A stretch of 64,000 bases of DNA from Eleftheria terrae (GTDB lineage: Bacteria; Pseudomonadota; Gammaproteobacteria; Burkholderiales; Burkholderiaceae_C): assembly GCF_030419005.1 (NCBI RefSeq), contig NZ_CP106951.1, positions 4,588,001-4,652,000 of the forward strand, written 5' to 3'. Made by a program: the position numbers and the translations under genes. The notes below the pieces were generated by a model. The model did not search any database and had not been told where the DNA came from. It saw only the letters and a program-made list of their open reading frames with translations. Of the stretch, positions 1 through 8,274 are shown in pieces. Position 1 is the stretch's first letter. The number at the start of each line of letters is the position of its first letter.

Positions 1-73
1 CCACGCCGCGTGGAACCGGGGCGCCCAAGCTATGGGATCTGCCGGCCTCGTCAGGAGGCCACGTCATTTGTCC

Positions 74-339
74 TAGGTCGCTGGTCCCAGGCACTAGATG
101 CTGGCCGCCAGCTACTAGCTTGTGGCCATTGGTCGCTCGTCACTGACCACTGACCACTGGCCGCTGACCACTGGCCGCTGACCACTGGCTGCTGGCTGCT
201 GGCTGCTGGCTGCTGGCTGCTGGCTGCTGGCTGCTGGCTGCTGGCCGCTGGCCGCTGGCCGCTGGCCGCTGGCCGCTGGCCGCTGGCCGCCAGTCGTCAG
301 TCGTCAGTCGTCAGTCGTTGGCCGCTAGCCGCTGGCCAC
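74..339. repeat. Heptanucleotide tandem repeat array
   Basis: From base 144 to 339 the sequence is 28 consecutive 7-bp units without a register break. They include four TGACCAC, eight consecutive TGGCTGC (186-241), seven consecutive TGGCCGC (242-290), four CAGTCGT (291-318), then TGGCCGC, TAGCCGC and TGGCCAC. More degenerate units of the form TRGNYRC can be followed left to about 74, with a one-base slip near 81. The period of 7 is not a multiple of 3, so it is not coding. Blocks of identical units next to each other suggest growth by slippage followed by point mutation. It lies beyond the 3' end of the first glycosidase gene, at the edge of the EPS locus. Bases 1-73 and 340-441 show nothing else recognisable. 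Confidence 0.9.
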
Positions 340-441
340 TCCGGCATCGACTGTCCTGTCCCCGCTGGTCCGGTATCGTGGGTGCGCTCACCCGCGACCG
401 CCTCGCCGTCGAGCGGTGGGGATATCAGCAGCATCAAAAGG

Positions 442-478
442 AAAAGGCCTGCCAGACATTTCGTCTTGCAGGCCTTTT
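442..478 (-). terminator. Intrinsic terminator of the GH39-like lipoprotein gene
   Basis: A perfect 11-bp inverted repeat (AAAAGGCCTGC at 442-452 and GCAGGCCTTTT at 468-478) encloses a short loop that itself has AGAC/GTCT complementarity. Read on the minus strand it lies about 50 bp after the glycosidase stop codon and ends in TTTTCCTTTT. The A/T tails on both sides would also let it act on plus-strand transcripts. Confidence 0.8.
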
Positions 479-527
479 CAGGCGGTAGGTCAGGAACCGC
501 GTGCAGCGGCTCGACCTGGTGGCCGGC

Positions 528-2957
528 TTACTTCAGGACCACCGGTTCCAGACCCAGGGTCACCGTAGAGCCCGAGATGCCGGTCTCTTCGCCGCGCAGG
601 TTGCGCACCTTCGAGACGCCCCACTGGGTGGGCACCGACACCACGGTGTTCGGCGTGGTCGACCAGGCGATGACGTAGTCTTCGCCATTGCGATTGGCGC
701 GGAATACATAGACCTTGTTGTCGATCTGGTAGGAGTCGAGCAGCCGGGCGCCCTTCACCCACCGGATGGCTTCCGCATATGCATTCGCGGCCGCGGTCGG
801 GGTCTTGTAGTCGGCGTTGACCATGCGCGAGCCGGTCGATTCCCGCTGACGTTCCCAGTAGTAGTAGTTGAAGTTCTTGATGCCCTTGCCCCACATCATC
901 ATCAGGGCGCGCGCATTGACGCTGGTCTTCTCGGTCGCGGTGGAATCCCAGGTCGAGCACTTCTGGATGGCCGGGTTGCAGATGAAGCCACCTTCGGTGT
1001 TCCACAGCGGCTTGTTCTCCACACCGTGGTTGCGCATCACTTCACGCACGTTCTGGATCTGCGAGCCGAGCACTTCCGGGTTGTTGTTGTAGTAGAAGTG
1101 GAAGCCGATGTGGTCCACCCACTGGCCGCCACCGAGCTCCAGGAAGCGGTCCAGCCACGGGTAGCCCTGGCCCAGCGTCAGGCCGGGGGACACCAGCATG
1201 GCCGACGAGTCGGCGGCCTTGATCTCCTCGTGGGCGATGCGGGCCATCTCCACCATCTTCTCCATCGTGCCCTTGTAGGTGCCCGAGAAGTCCGGCTCGT
1301 TCCACAGCTCGTAGTACTTGATCTTGCCGGCGTAGCGGCGGGCGATGGTGCGCACATAGTCGCGCCAGTCTTCCATGTTGGCCGGGGGCATGTTGGCGCC
1401 CATGCCGTACTGGCCCACCGAGCTGGGGTTGGACGATGCCCATTGCGGGGTCTGGCCCAGCGTGTACAGCATCTGCCCACCATTGCGCCGCACGAAGTCG
1501 ACATACATGTCCAGGCGCAGGCCGTGGCCACCGCTCCAGTCCCACACGTTGTTGGCGCGCTCCAGGTCGGCCCAGTTGGTGCCGGTGTTCCACAGCCGCA
1601 CGATGCCCTGGCCGAGGGTCGGCCAGTTGGAGTGCTCGCCCAGCTTGTTCACGTGCACGCCGAACAGCGTGTCGGGCGCAGCCGCGGTGCTGACCGGCGC
1701 CATCTCGTTGTAGTCGACCTCGGCAATGGTGACGTTGTCGACCCAGACGTTGGCGCCGGCCGTCTTGGAGTTCACCCGCAGGGTGCCCAGCACGTCGCCG
1801 ACATAGGTGCCCTGGATCTCGATCTTCTGCCAGCCCGTGCCGACGCGGACCGTCTTGGCGGCCGCCGCGTCCCAGGGGTGGGCGTCGCGGCGGATCATCA
1901 GTTCCACCGAGGCATTGCCATCCGAGCGCACATAGGCGCTGGCACGGTAGGCGCGGCCCTTCTTGAAGGCGTAGGGGAAGGTCAGGTGCGCACCGCCACC
2001 GCCTGGCGACAGCATGCGAAAGCGCTGCGAGGAGGCCCCGGCGTAGACATAGCCGCTGCGCGTTTCACGCGCGGCCTCGTAGCGGCCCACGGGGTTGCCC
2101 CAGATGTTCATCTTCCAGCCCGGGGCGGCTTCCTTCCAGGTGCCCTCGAAATTGGAAGTGGCCACCGGCGTCACCGTGACGGAGGCACCACCAGCGACCG
2201 GCAGCGCCAGTGCAGCGCCGACAGCGGTGTCACTCGGCGTGACCTCGGTGATCGTCATGTCGTCAACGTAGATGTTGGCACCCACCGTCTTCGAGATGAC
2301 GCGCACCGAGCCCGGCTCGTTCCAGCGATAGCGGCTGTCGAATTCGATCTTGGTCCAGCCGCTGTTGACCGGCACCTGCTTGACGCCAGCGACGTTCCAC
2401 GGGGCGATATCACGGCGCAGCATCACTTCCACCGTGGCGGAGGTGTCAGTGCGCACATACAGGCTGATGCGATAGGTCTTGCCGTTGCCGAAGGCGCGCG
2501 GATAAATCAGGTGGGCGTCATCGACACCCGCCGTGTGCTGCGTCAGGGTGAAGCGCTGCGACGAGTCGCCCGAGCGCACGAAGCCGGCACGGGTCTCGCG
2601 ACCGACACCGTACTTGGCCTTGCCCCAGGCGTTGACGGTCCAGCCGGTGGCCGTGCGGGTGTAGGTGCCTTCGAAGCCCGACGTCGTAACAAGGGTGCCA
2701 GAGCCTGTCACCGCCGTTGCGTGTTCTGTCGGGGTCGTCTCTGGTTGTAACTGCTGCGGTAACGACTCATCGACCACCGGGGGGTCGGTTTCCGTCGCCT
2801 GGAGGTCGCCGCCAAGGTCGCCGGTAGGAGCGAAGGTTTCTTGGGTGGACGCGTGGTCAGCCGACGTCCCGTCTTGCTGAGAACCGGATCCACCACCGCA
2901 TGCAGCCAGTAGAACAACAGTCAAAGATACTGCCCAACGATAGACGCTCGAGTTCAT
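528..2957 (-). CDS. Secreted GH39-like (PslG-type) glycoside hydrolase lipoprotein with two carbohydrate-binding-like domains
   Basis: Predicted 809-aa surface or periplasmic lipoprotein. ATG at 2957 is preceded by AGGACAG. The start gives a short signal peptide ending in a lipobox (LAAC, Cys20) followed by a Gly/Ser-rich linker. Two homologous beta-sandwich-like repeats follow (about residues 80-235 and 255-405), each containing a 'RRD..PW' motif and ending in 'VDxxTIxEV'. They resemble CBM4/9-type modules. The C-terminal half (about 425-809) is a TIM-barrel hydrolase like PslG/GH39. Probable acid/base Glu554 is in 'WNEPDF' and probable nucleophile Glu655 in 'WNTEGG'. PslG-type enzymes cut the organism's own exopolysaccharide during synthesis or dispersal, which fits the neighbouring EPS genes. 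Substrate is unknown. It is paralogous to the next gene, which has only one binding-like repeat and no lipobox. Confidence 0.85.
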   Translation of the reverse strand: MNSSVYRWAVSLTVVLLAACGGGSGSQQDGTSADHASTQETFAPTGDLGGDLQATETDPPVVDESLPQQLQPETTPTEHATAVTGSGTLVTTSGFEGTYTRTATGWTVNAWGKAKYGVGRETRAGFVRSGDSSQRFTLTQHTAGVDDAHLIYPRAFGNGKTYRISLYVRTDTSATVEVMLRRDIAPWNVAGVKQVPVNSGWTKIEFDSRYRWNEPGSVRVISKTVGANIYVDDMTITEVTPSDTAVGAALALPVAGGASVTVTPVATSNFEGTWKEAAPGWKMNIWGNPVGRYEAARETRSGYVYAGASSQRFRMLSPGGGGAHLTFPYAFKKGRAYRASAYVRSDGNASVELMIRRDAHPWDAAAAKTVRVGTGWQKIEIQGTYVGDVLGTLRVNSKTAGANVWVDNVTIAEVDYNEMAPVSTAAAPDTLFGVHVNKLGEHSNWPTLGQGIVRLWNTGTNWADLERANNVWDWSGGHGLRLDMYVDFVRRNGGQMLYTLGQTPQWASSNPSSVGQYGMGANMPPANMEDWRDYVRTIARRYAGKIKYYELWNEPDFSGTYKGTMEKMVEMARIAHEEIKAADSSAMLVSPGLTLGQGYPWLDRFLELGGGQWVDHIGFHFYYNNNPEVLGSQIQNVREVMRNHGVENKPLWNTEGGFICNPAIQKCSTWDSTATEKTSVNARALMMMWGKGIKNFNYYYWERQRESTGSRMVNADYKTPTAAANAYAEAIRWVKGARLLDSYQIDNKVYVFRANRNGEDYVIAWSTTPNTVVSVPTQWGVSKVRNLRGEETGISGSTVTLGLEPVVLK

Positions 2958-3329
2958 TCTCTGTCCTGGATATGTTGCATTTGCCGATAAACCAAACAAG
3001 GTCCATGCCGCGCTTTGGGCGGCTCGAAAGTGACGTGTTTGGACAGGGAAGGCGGGCGCGCGAGCGAGGTACCGACGCGATCGGTGTGACGTCCGGGCGG
3101 ACGTTGGCCTCGCTCTTCCCGCTACGGTGTTGTCAGACTGGCGCCTGAGCGTCTTTCACCGAATGCGATGGTGATGAGAACGGCATCAAGGCAAGCAAAT
3201 TGATCCCTCTGATTGAAACTTATTATTTGTTAATGTGAATAAGTGTACCGCCTGGCGGTGGCGCTGGCTGCGGCCGCGGTCGGCCGCCACCAGCGGCGAC
3301 CGCCGGCACGCAGGCGAGGGCGCGCCGCC
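2958..3329. other. Intergenic region between the two glycosidase genes
   Basis: This 372-bp stretch holds no convincing gene. It contains GC-rich hairpin potential just after the 3330 gene (GGTCG/CGACC arms at about 3279-3302), a perfect 6-1-6 inverted repeat ACCGCC-T-GGCGGT at 3247-3259 that looks like an operator, and an AT-rich island at 3196-3243 (listed separately). The 5' leader of the downstream lipoprotein gene would be about 240 nt if transcription starts at the island. Confidence 0.6.
3196..3243 (-). promoter_or_regulatory. AT-rich island, candidate promoter for the GH39-like lipoprotein gene
   Basis: In a GC-rich background this 48-bp segment is strikingly AT-rich. On the minus strand it contains TTCACA (one mismatch to TTGACA) followed by TTAACAAATAATAAG, but no pair with ideal spacing to a good -10 stands out. 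A palindrome (3247-3259) lies immediately upstream. Assignment as a promoter is inference from composition and position. Confidence 0.3.
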
Positions 3330-5216
3330 TCACTGCAGCATGACCGGCTCCAGGCCGAGCGACAGCTGCCGGTCTTCACCCAGCGGCTGTACTTCGCCGT
3401 CGAGCCGCGACACCCGGCGCACGCCCCACTCCGCCGGCAGCCTCACCTCCACGTCTGGCGTCAGCGACCAGGCAATCACGACGGGCCGGTCGCCGCGCTG
3501 CAACTTGTAGATGTAGATGTCGGAGCCGGTGCGCCAGGCATCGACCACACGGGCGCCGCGCAACCACTCCACTGAGCGGCGGAAGGCCTCGCCGGCCATG
3601 GTCGGCGTGCGGAAGTCGCTCTTCAGCTGGGCCTCCGGCGCAAAGCGGCCTTCCCAGTAGTAGTAGTCGAAGTTCTCCACGCCGCCCGCCCACATCGTCA
3701 GCATGGCGCGCAGGTTCACGCCGCGTTGCTCGGCCTCGCTCAGCTCGAAGTCCTTGCAGTCCTGGTGAGTGGGGTTGCACACCAGCGAGCCTTCGGTGTT
3801 CCACAGCGGCTTGTCGTCCACCTTGTGCTTGCGCATCACGCGGCGCACGTTCTGGATCGAGCTGGCGATCTGCTCGGGATGTCGGTCGTAGTACCAGTGG
3901 AAGGCGATCACGTCCACCGAGCGGCCACCGCCCAAGGCCAGGAAACGGTCCAGCCAGGCCACCCCCTGGTGCACCGTCAGGCTGGGCGAGAGGATCTGGT
4001 TCTGCGGATCGATCGCCTTGAGCTCTTCGCGGGCGATCCGGGCCATCTCGACGAGGGTTTCGACCTTGCCCTTGTAGAAGTCGGCGAAGTCGGCCTCGTT
4101 CCACAGCTCCCAGTAGCGGATGCGGCCCGCATAGCGCTTGCCCACGGTGCGCACGTACTCGCGCCAGAGCTCCAGGTCCTTCGGGGGGGCGCCATGGCCA
4201 AGGCCGTAGCCGTTCTTCCAGTCCGGCTGGGTGGACGCCCAGCGGGGCGATTGGCCCATCGTGTAGATCAGGCGCGCCTGCGGGTTGTGCTTCAGGGTGT
4301 GGTGCACATAGAGATCGAGCCGCTTCCAGCCGGGGCCGGAGAAATCCCAACGGCCTTCCTCGGGCTGCAGGTCTTTCCATGTGGTGCGGGTGTCCCACAG
4401 ACGCACCACTGCCGGCTCGAAAGCCGGCCAGTTGTGGTGGATGCCCAGGCGCATCAGGTGCACGCCGAAGAACGAGGCCGGGATTGGGTCTTTCGGCAGC
4501 GGCCCCAGGGTCGCACCGCCTTGCACTTCCTCGATGCGTGCCTGGTCGATCCACAGGTCGGCACCCACCGTGCGGGCCGCGATGCGCAAGGAGGCCGGGC
4601 CATTGGCCATGGCCGTGCCTTCGAGCGACACCGTCTGCCAGCGGGGCGTGACGCGCAGGTTCTCCTGGTCCACCGGGTCCCAGGGCGGTTCGTCGCGGCG
4701 GAGCAGGGCCTGCACCTGGGCCTCGCGGTCACTGCGGATCTTCAGCGTGGCGCGGTAGGTGGTGCCGGCCTTGAATCGATACGGGAAGATCAGATGGGCA
4801 TCGCCGTCGCCCTTGTCGACCAACCGGAAGCGGATCGCACCCGCCGAGCCGCCGCTTGCTTCGGCGGCCACCCGGGCCGTGGCTGCCGCCTTGGCGCCGG
4901 TGTCGATTTCATACTTCGGCGCGCGCTTGCCCCAGGCGTTCACCTTGGGCGCGAGCGCCTGGGCGGCGGCGGGCGCGTCCATCGCCATGGCCTTGGCTTG
5001 CGCACGGGCCGCCGGGCGGTCGGCCTCGGCCGAGCTGGCCGGCAGGTCCACCACGGCCTGCGCACTGGGCAGCGCGGCGGCCAGGCCGAGCACGCCGGCC
5101 AGCAGGCGCAGGCCGGCGCGGCGCAGCAGCGGGCGGTCGGCGCCCGGGTGCGGCGAATCGGGCCCGGCAGGGGATGCGCTGCCCCGGTGGCTGAAGTCAG
5201 GGAATGGCAAGGACAC
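3330..5216 (-). CDS. Secreted GH39-like (PslG-type) glycoside hydrolase with one carbohydrate-binding-like domain
   Basis: Predicted 628-aa exported glycosidase. The best start is GTG at 5216, because AGGAG sits six bases upstream on the minus strand. The open frame continues upstream without a signal. An arginine-containing n-region and hydrophobic stretch ending 'PSAQA' (about residues 25-50) form a Sec signal peptide without a lipobox. One CBM4/9-like repeat follows (about residues 85-235), then a TIM-barrel domain. Glu374 in 'WNEADF' and Glu475 in 'WNTEGS' are the probable catalytic pair, with exactly the same 101-residue spacing as in the paralogue downstream. It probably cleaves the locus's own polysaccharide. 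Both genes point the same way with a 372-bp gap, so they may be separately transcribed. Substrate specificity cannot be read from the sequence. Confidence 0.82.
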   Translation of the reverse strand: MSLPFPDFSHRGSASPAGPDSPHPGADRPLLRRAGLRLLAGVLGLAAALPSAQAVVDLPASSAEADRPAARAQAKAMAMDAPAAAQALAPKVNAWGKRAPKYEIDTGAKAAATARVAAEASGGSAGAIRFRLVDKGDGDAHLIFPYRFKAGTTYRATLKIRSDREAQVQALLRRDEPPWDPVDQENLRVTPRWQTVSLEGTAMANGPASLRIAARTVGADLWIDQARIEEVQGGATLGPLPKDPIPASFFGVHLMRLGIHHNWPAFEPAVVRLWDTRTTWKDLQPEEGRWDFSGPGWKRLDLYVHHTLKHNPQARLIYTMGQSPRWASTQPDWKNGYGLGHGAPPKDLELWREYVRTVGKRYAGRIRYWELWNEADFADFYKGKVETLVEMARIAREELKAIDPQNQILSPSLTVHQGVAWLDRFLALGGGRSVDVIAFHWYYDRHPEQIASSIQNVRRVMRKHKVDDKPLWNTEGSLVCNPTHQDCKDFELSEAEQRGVNLRAMLTMWAGGVENFDYYYWEGRFAPEAQLKSDFRTPTMAGEAFRRSVEWLRGARVVDAWRTGSDIYIYKLQRGDRPVVIAWSLTPDVEVRLPAEWGVRRVSRLDGEVQPLGEDRQLSLGLEPVMLQ

Positions 5217-5705
5217 GGGAAGCTCCTGGATCAAGAGTGGATGGGAGTGCCGCCTGCGGCTCGGAGAGCGCCGAATGATGCGGGCTCGCCATGACACTGC
5301 GTTCAAAAATGTGACTGGACCCCGCGGCCGCCACCATGCGGCCGGCCACCCCTGTCCCGGGGGGTGCGCCTGGCCCCACAGCAGCGACAATGCGCGACCG
5401 GTTCCCGGAGCGCACCGGCAGTGGGGCCATGGCGCGGGTCGGATTCCGCCACCGCCCGGCGCGCCAGGGACGCGGCGGGTGTTTGCAGCGCCCGCGATGG
5501 TGCGCAAAGGGAACGGTTTGACACACCGCGGCCACTGGCATGGGTAATGCTACGGGTTTTCCCCGAAACGCGGTCCTCCACAGCCGGCCGGATCGTCTCG
5601 CATCGCTCGTCTCAGCAGTACCTCAGGGCCACCAGCAAACAACATGCAAATCAAACGCGACATGCCAGCGGAGTCGGGGAAGCAGTCTGCGCGGGGGGCG
5701 CTCGC
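5217..5705. other. Divergent promoter region between glycosidase and glycosyltransferase genes
   Basis: This 489-bp region separates the minus-strand glycosidase from the plus-strand GT operon. No gene of convincing composition is seen. It must carry the promoters for both directions. A candidate plus-strand promoter is listed separately. No confident sigma-54 (-24/-12) motif was found by eye. Confidence 0.5.
5518..5548 (+). promoter_or_regulatory. Candidate sigma-70 promoter for the EPS glycosyltransferase operon
   Basis: A perfect -35 hexamer TTGACA (5518-5523) is followed after about 19 bp by GGTAAT (5543-5548), a fair -10. The spacing is longer than ideal. The transcript would have a leader of about 150 nt before the first glycosyltransferase. 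No other good -35 is present nearby. Confidence 0.4.
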
Positions 5706-6914
5706 ATGAGCCCGACTTTCGCAGGAAACGCTGTGGCCCCTCGGGTCCTGGTGGTGCACAACGGCTACCGGGTGCGCGGCGGTGAAGACAGCGTGGTGGA
5801 ATCCGAGATCGAGTTGCTGCGCAGCCGCGGCCACGAGGTCGTCGAATACCGCCGCCACAACGACGAAGTCGGGGCCGGCTCCAAGCTGACGCTGTTGCGC
5901 GACACGCTGTGGTCGCCCCGCAGTCATGCCGACGTGCGCCGCCTGATCCGCGAGCAGCAGATCGACGTCGTGCATGTGCACAACACGCTGCCGCTGGTGT
6001 CCCCGGCGGTGTACTGGGCGGCGGATGCCGAAGGCGTCCCGGTGGTGCAGACCCTGCACAACTTTCGCCTGATGTGTCCGCAGGCCTTGTTCCTGCGCGA
6101 GGACCGCGTCTGTGAGGACTGTGTCGGCCGGGTGCCGTGGCGGGCGGCGGTGCACCGCTGCTACCGCGATTCGGCGGTGCAGTCGGCGGTGGTGGCGGGC
6201 ATGCTGGTCACACACCGGGCACTGGGCACCTACCAGCACCGGGTGACCCGCTACATCGCCCTGAACCGCTTCTGCCGCGACAAGTTCGTGGCCGGCGGCC
6301 TGCCGGCCGACCGCATCGTGCTCAAGCCCAACTTCGTCGACCTGCCGGCCACGCCGGCAGACACAGGGCGCAGCGGCGGGCTGTTCGTCGGCCGCCTGTC
6401 GAAGGAAAAGGGCATCCGGGTGCTGACCGAGGCGGAAGCCCTGTCGACACAACCCGACGTCACGGTGGTCGGCGGCGGCGAGCTGGAGGCGGATGTGCGT
6501 GCCGCCTTCGGGCCGCGCATGGCCGGATTCAAGCCGCTGCCCGAGATCCTGCAGATGATGCAGGCGGCCAGCTACCTGGTGGTGCCCAGCATCTGGTACG
6601 AGAACTTCCCGCGCACCATCGTCGAGGCCTATGCCTGCGGGCTGCCGGTGATCGCGAGCCGCCTGGGCGCGCTGGCGGAGATCGTCATCGAAGGCGAGAC
6701 CGGCCTCCTGTTCGACGCCGGCTCGGCACGCGACCTGGCCGACAAGCTGGCCTGGGCCCGCAGCCACCCGGACGAGATGCGGCAGATGGGCCGCCAGGCG
6801 CGCGCGCTCTACGAACGCCTCTACACGCCCGACAGCAACTACCGGCAGCTGATGGACATCTATGCCGAGGCGCGCCGGGCGGTGCAGGGCGCTTCGGTGC
6901 AGGCTGCGGCCTGA
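5706..6914 (+). CDS. GT4-family glycosyltransferase (EPS assembly)
   Basis: Predicted 402-aa cytoplasmic or membrane-associated GT-B transferase. The N-terminal domain has the acceptor-side motif 'VHNGYRVRGGEDSV' and 'HVHNTLPLVSP'. The segment with 'LHNFRLMCPQALFL' and cysteines 'CEDCVG' is typical of a GT4 subgroup found in EPS and O-antigen loci. The C-terminal nucleotide-sugar domain carries 'FVGRLSKEKGI' and the E-x7-E-like 'ENFPRTIVEAYACGLPVIAS'. ATG at 5706 is chosen because homology begins right after it. The in-frame upstream codons look like translated non-coding DNA. It is the first gene of a plus-strand run (GT4, GT4, GT26, ugd). Donor and linkage are unknown. Confidence 0.85.
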   Translation: MSPTFAGNAVAPRVLVVHNGYRVRGGEDSVVESEIELLRSRGHEVVEYRRHNDEVGAGSKLTLLRDTLWSPRSHADVRRLIREQQIDVVHVHNTLPLVSPAVYWAADAEGVPVVQTLHNFRLMCPQALFLREDRVCEDCVGRVPWRAAVHRCYRDSAVQSAVVAGMLVTHRALGTYQHRVTRYIALNRFCRDKFVAGGLPADRIVLKPNFVDLPATPADTGRSGGLFVGRLSKEKGIRVLTEAEALSTQPDVTVVGGGELEADVRAAFGPRMAGFKPLPEILQMMQAASYLVVPSIWYENFPRTIVEAYACGLPVIASRLGALAEIVIEGETGLLFDAGSARDLADKLAWARSHPDEMRQMGRQARALYERLYTPDSNYRQLMDIYAEARRAVQGASVQAAA

Positions 6915-6960
6915 AGAAGGCGGCGTTTCCCGCTCGATCCGTGCTTCCAAGCCAGTCTCC

Positions 6961-8211
6961 ATGAAACCTGAACACACTGCCCTTCTCAGAACCTCGAGCG
7001 CGCCGCTGCCCGGCGCCACGGGCGGCCGGGAGCCAGCCCACAGCATGACCCGCCGCCCCCGCGTGGTGGTGGTGCAGCGGCGCATGACGCATTACCGCCT
7101 GCCGCTGTTCGAGCAGATGCGCGCCCTGCTGGACACTCAGGGCATCGACCTCACGGTGGTCTATGGCGACGCCAAGCCCGGCGAGCGCGAAAACAACGAT
7201 GCCGGGCTGCTGCCCTGGGGCGTGCACGTGCCTTGCCGCTACTGGCTGGGCGAGCGCGTCTGCTGGCAAGACCCGTCGGCCACCCTCAAGGGCGCGGATC
7301 TGGTGGTGGTCACGCAGGAGAACAACCTGCTGTTCAACTACCTGCTGCCGGTGCTGCACCCGTCCATCAAGCGGGCGTTCTGGGGCCACGGCCGCAACTT
7401 CCAGGCGCTCAACCCCGATTCGATGAGCGAGCGCTTCAAGCGGCGTTTCGTCGGCACGGTGGACTGGTGGTTCGCCTACACCGAGCTGAGCGCCGAGGTG
7501 GTGGCCGAAACCGGCTTTCCCCAAGAGCGCATCACGGTGCTGAACAACGCCATCGACACCACCGAGCTGCAACGCCAGCTCGACAGCCTGACGGCCGAGC
7601 AGGTCGCAGCGGCCCGCCAGGCGCATGGCATCGGCCCGGGGCCGGTCGGCGTGATGGTGGCCTCGCTCATCCCCGACAAGCGGCACGACTTCCTGATCGA
7701 AGCGGCCCGCCGGGTGCGGCGCGAGCTGCCCGACTTCCAGCTGGTGCTGGTCGGGGAAGGGCCGGGCCGCGACATGATCCGCCAGGCGGTGGCGGAGGCG
7801 GGCGGCTGGATGCACTGGCTGGGCCTGCGCAAGGGGCTGGAGAAGGCGGCCATCCTGAAGATGGGCTCGATCATGCTCAACCCTGGCAAGGTCGGCCTGA
7901 ACGTGGTGGATGCCCTGCAGGCCGGCCTGCCGATGCTGACGACCGACTGCAAGACCCATTCGCCCGAGATCTCCTACCTGCGCGATGGTGTCAACGGACT
8001 GATCACCGCCAACGACGTCGATGCCTATGCCCACGCCATCGTGCGCCTGCTGCGCGATCCCGCCGAGATGGCCCGGCTGCAGGCCGGCTGCGCGCGTGAG
8101 GCGGCGGAGATCTCCATCGAGCAGATGGCACAACGTTTCTGCGACGGCATCGCCCGCTGCCTGGCCGCGCCGGCCAAGCGCCGCGGGAGCGCGCAGGCAG
8201 GCCGCCCATGA
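6961..8211 (+). CDS. GT4-family glycosyltransferase (EPS assembly)
   Basis: Predicted GT-B glycosyltransferase, 416 aa from ATG 6961. An alternative ATG at 7045 lies just before the conserved start 'RPRVVVVQRRMTHYRLPLFEQ' and would give 388 aa. Neither has a strong ribosome site; GGGAG lies 12 bases before 7045. The N-terminal half contains 'FWGHGRNFQ', and the C-terminal half the donor domain with 'VASLIPDKRHDFLIEA' and 'LVGEGPGRD'. In place of the usual E-x7-E it has 'MLNPGKVGLNVVDALQAGLP', a variant seen in some GT4 enzymes. It lies 46 bp after the preceding transferase and probably shares its transcript. Sugar specificity is unknown. Confidence 0.8.
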   Translation: MKPEHTALLRTSSAPLPGATGGREPAHSMTRRPRVVVVQRRMTHYRLPLFEQMRALLDTQGIDLTVVYGDAKPGERENNDAGLLPWGVHVPCRYWLGERVCWQDPSATLKGADLVVVTQENNLLFNYLLPVLHPSIKRAFWGHGRNFQALNPDSMSERFKRRFVGTVDWWFAYTELSAEVVAETGFPQERITVLNNAIDTTELQRQLDSLTAEQVAAARQAHGIGPGPVGVMVASLIPDKRHDFLIEAARRVRRELPDFQLVLVGEGPGRDMIRQAVAEAGGWMHWLGLRKGLEKAAILKMGSIMLNPGKVGLNVVDALQAGLPMLTTDCKTHSPEISYLRDGVNGLITANDVDAYAHAIVRLLRDPAEMARLQAGCAREAAEISIEQMAQRFCDGIARCLAAPAKRRGSAQAGRP

Positions 8212-8274
8212 GGGCGGCGATGGTGGTGCGGCGCCTGGCCCGGGGCCGCTGTTACTTCACAGGCTAACTTTCGC

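Noticed and set aside
74..339. CRISPR-like appearance of the repeat array
   Set aside because: Units are only 7 bp and contiguous, with no spacers, and no cas genes are present.
501..2750. Long plus-strand open frame antisense to the first glycosidase
   Set aside because: It is a GC-composition shadow: the translation is low-complexity His/Arg/Ala-rich without motifs, while the minus strand carries signal peptide, repeats and catalytic motifs.
5214..5260. Sigma-54-type promoter upstream of the second glycosidase
   Set aside because: TGGC and GC elements exist nearby on the minus strand, but their spacing does not fit the -24/-12 pattern.
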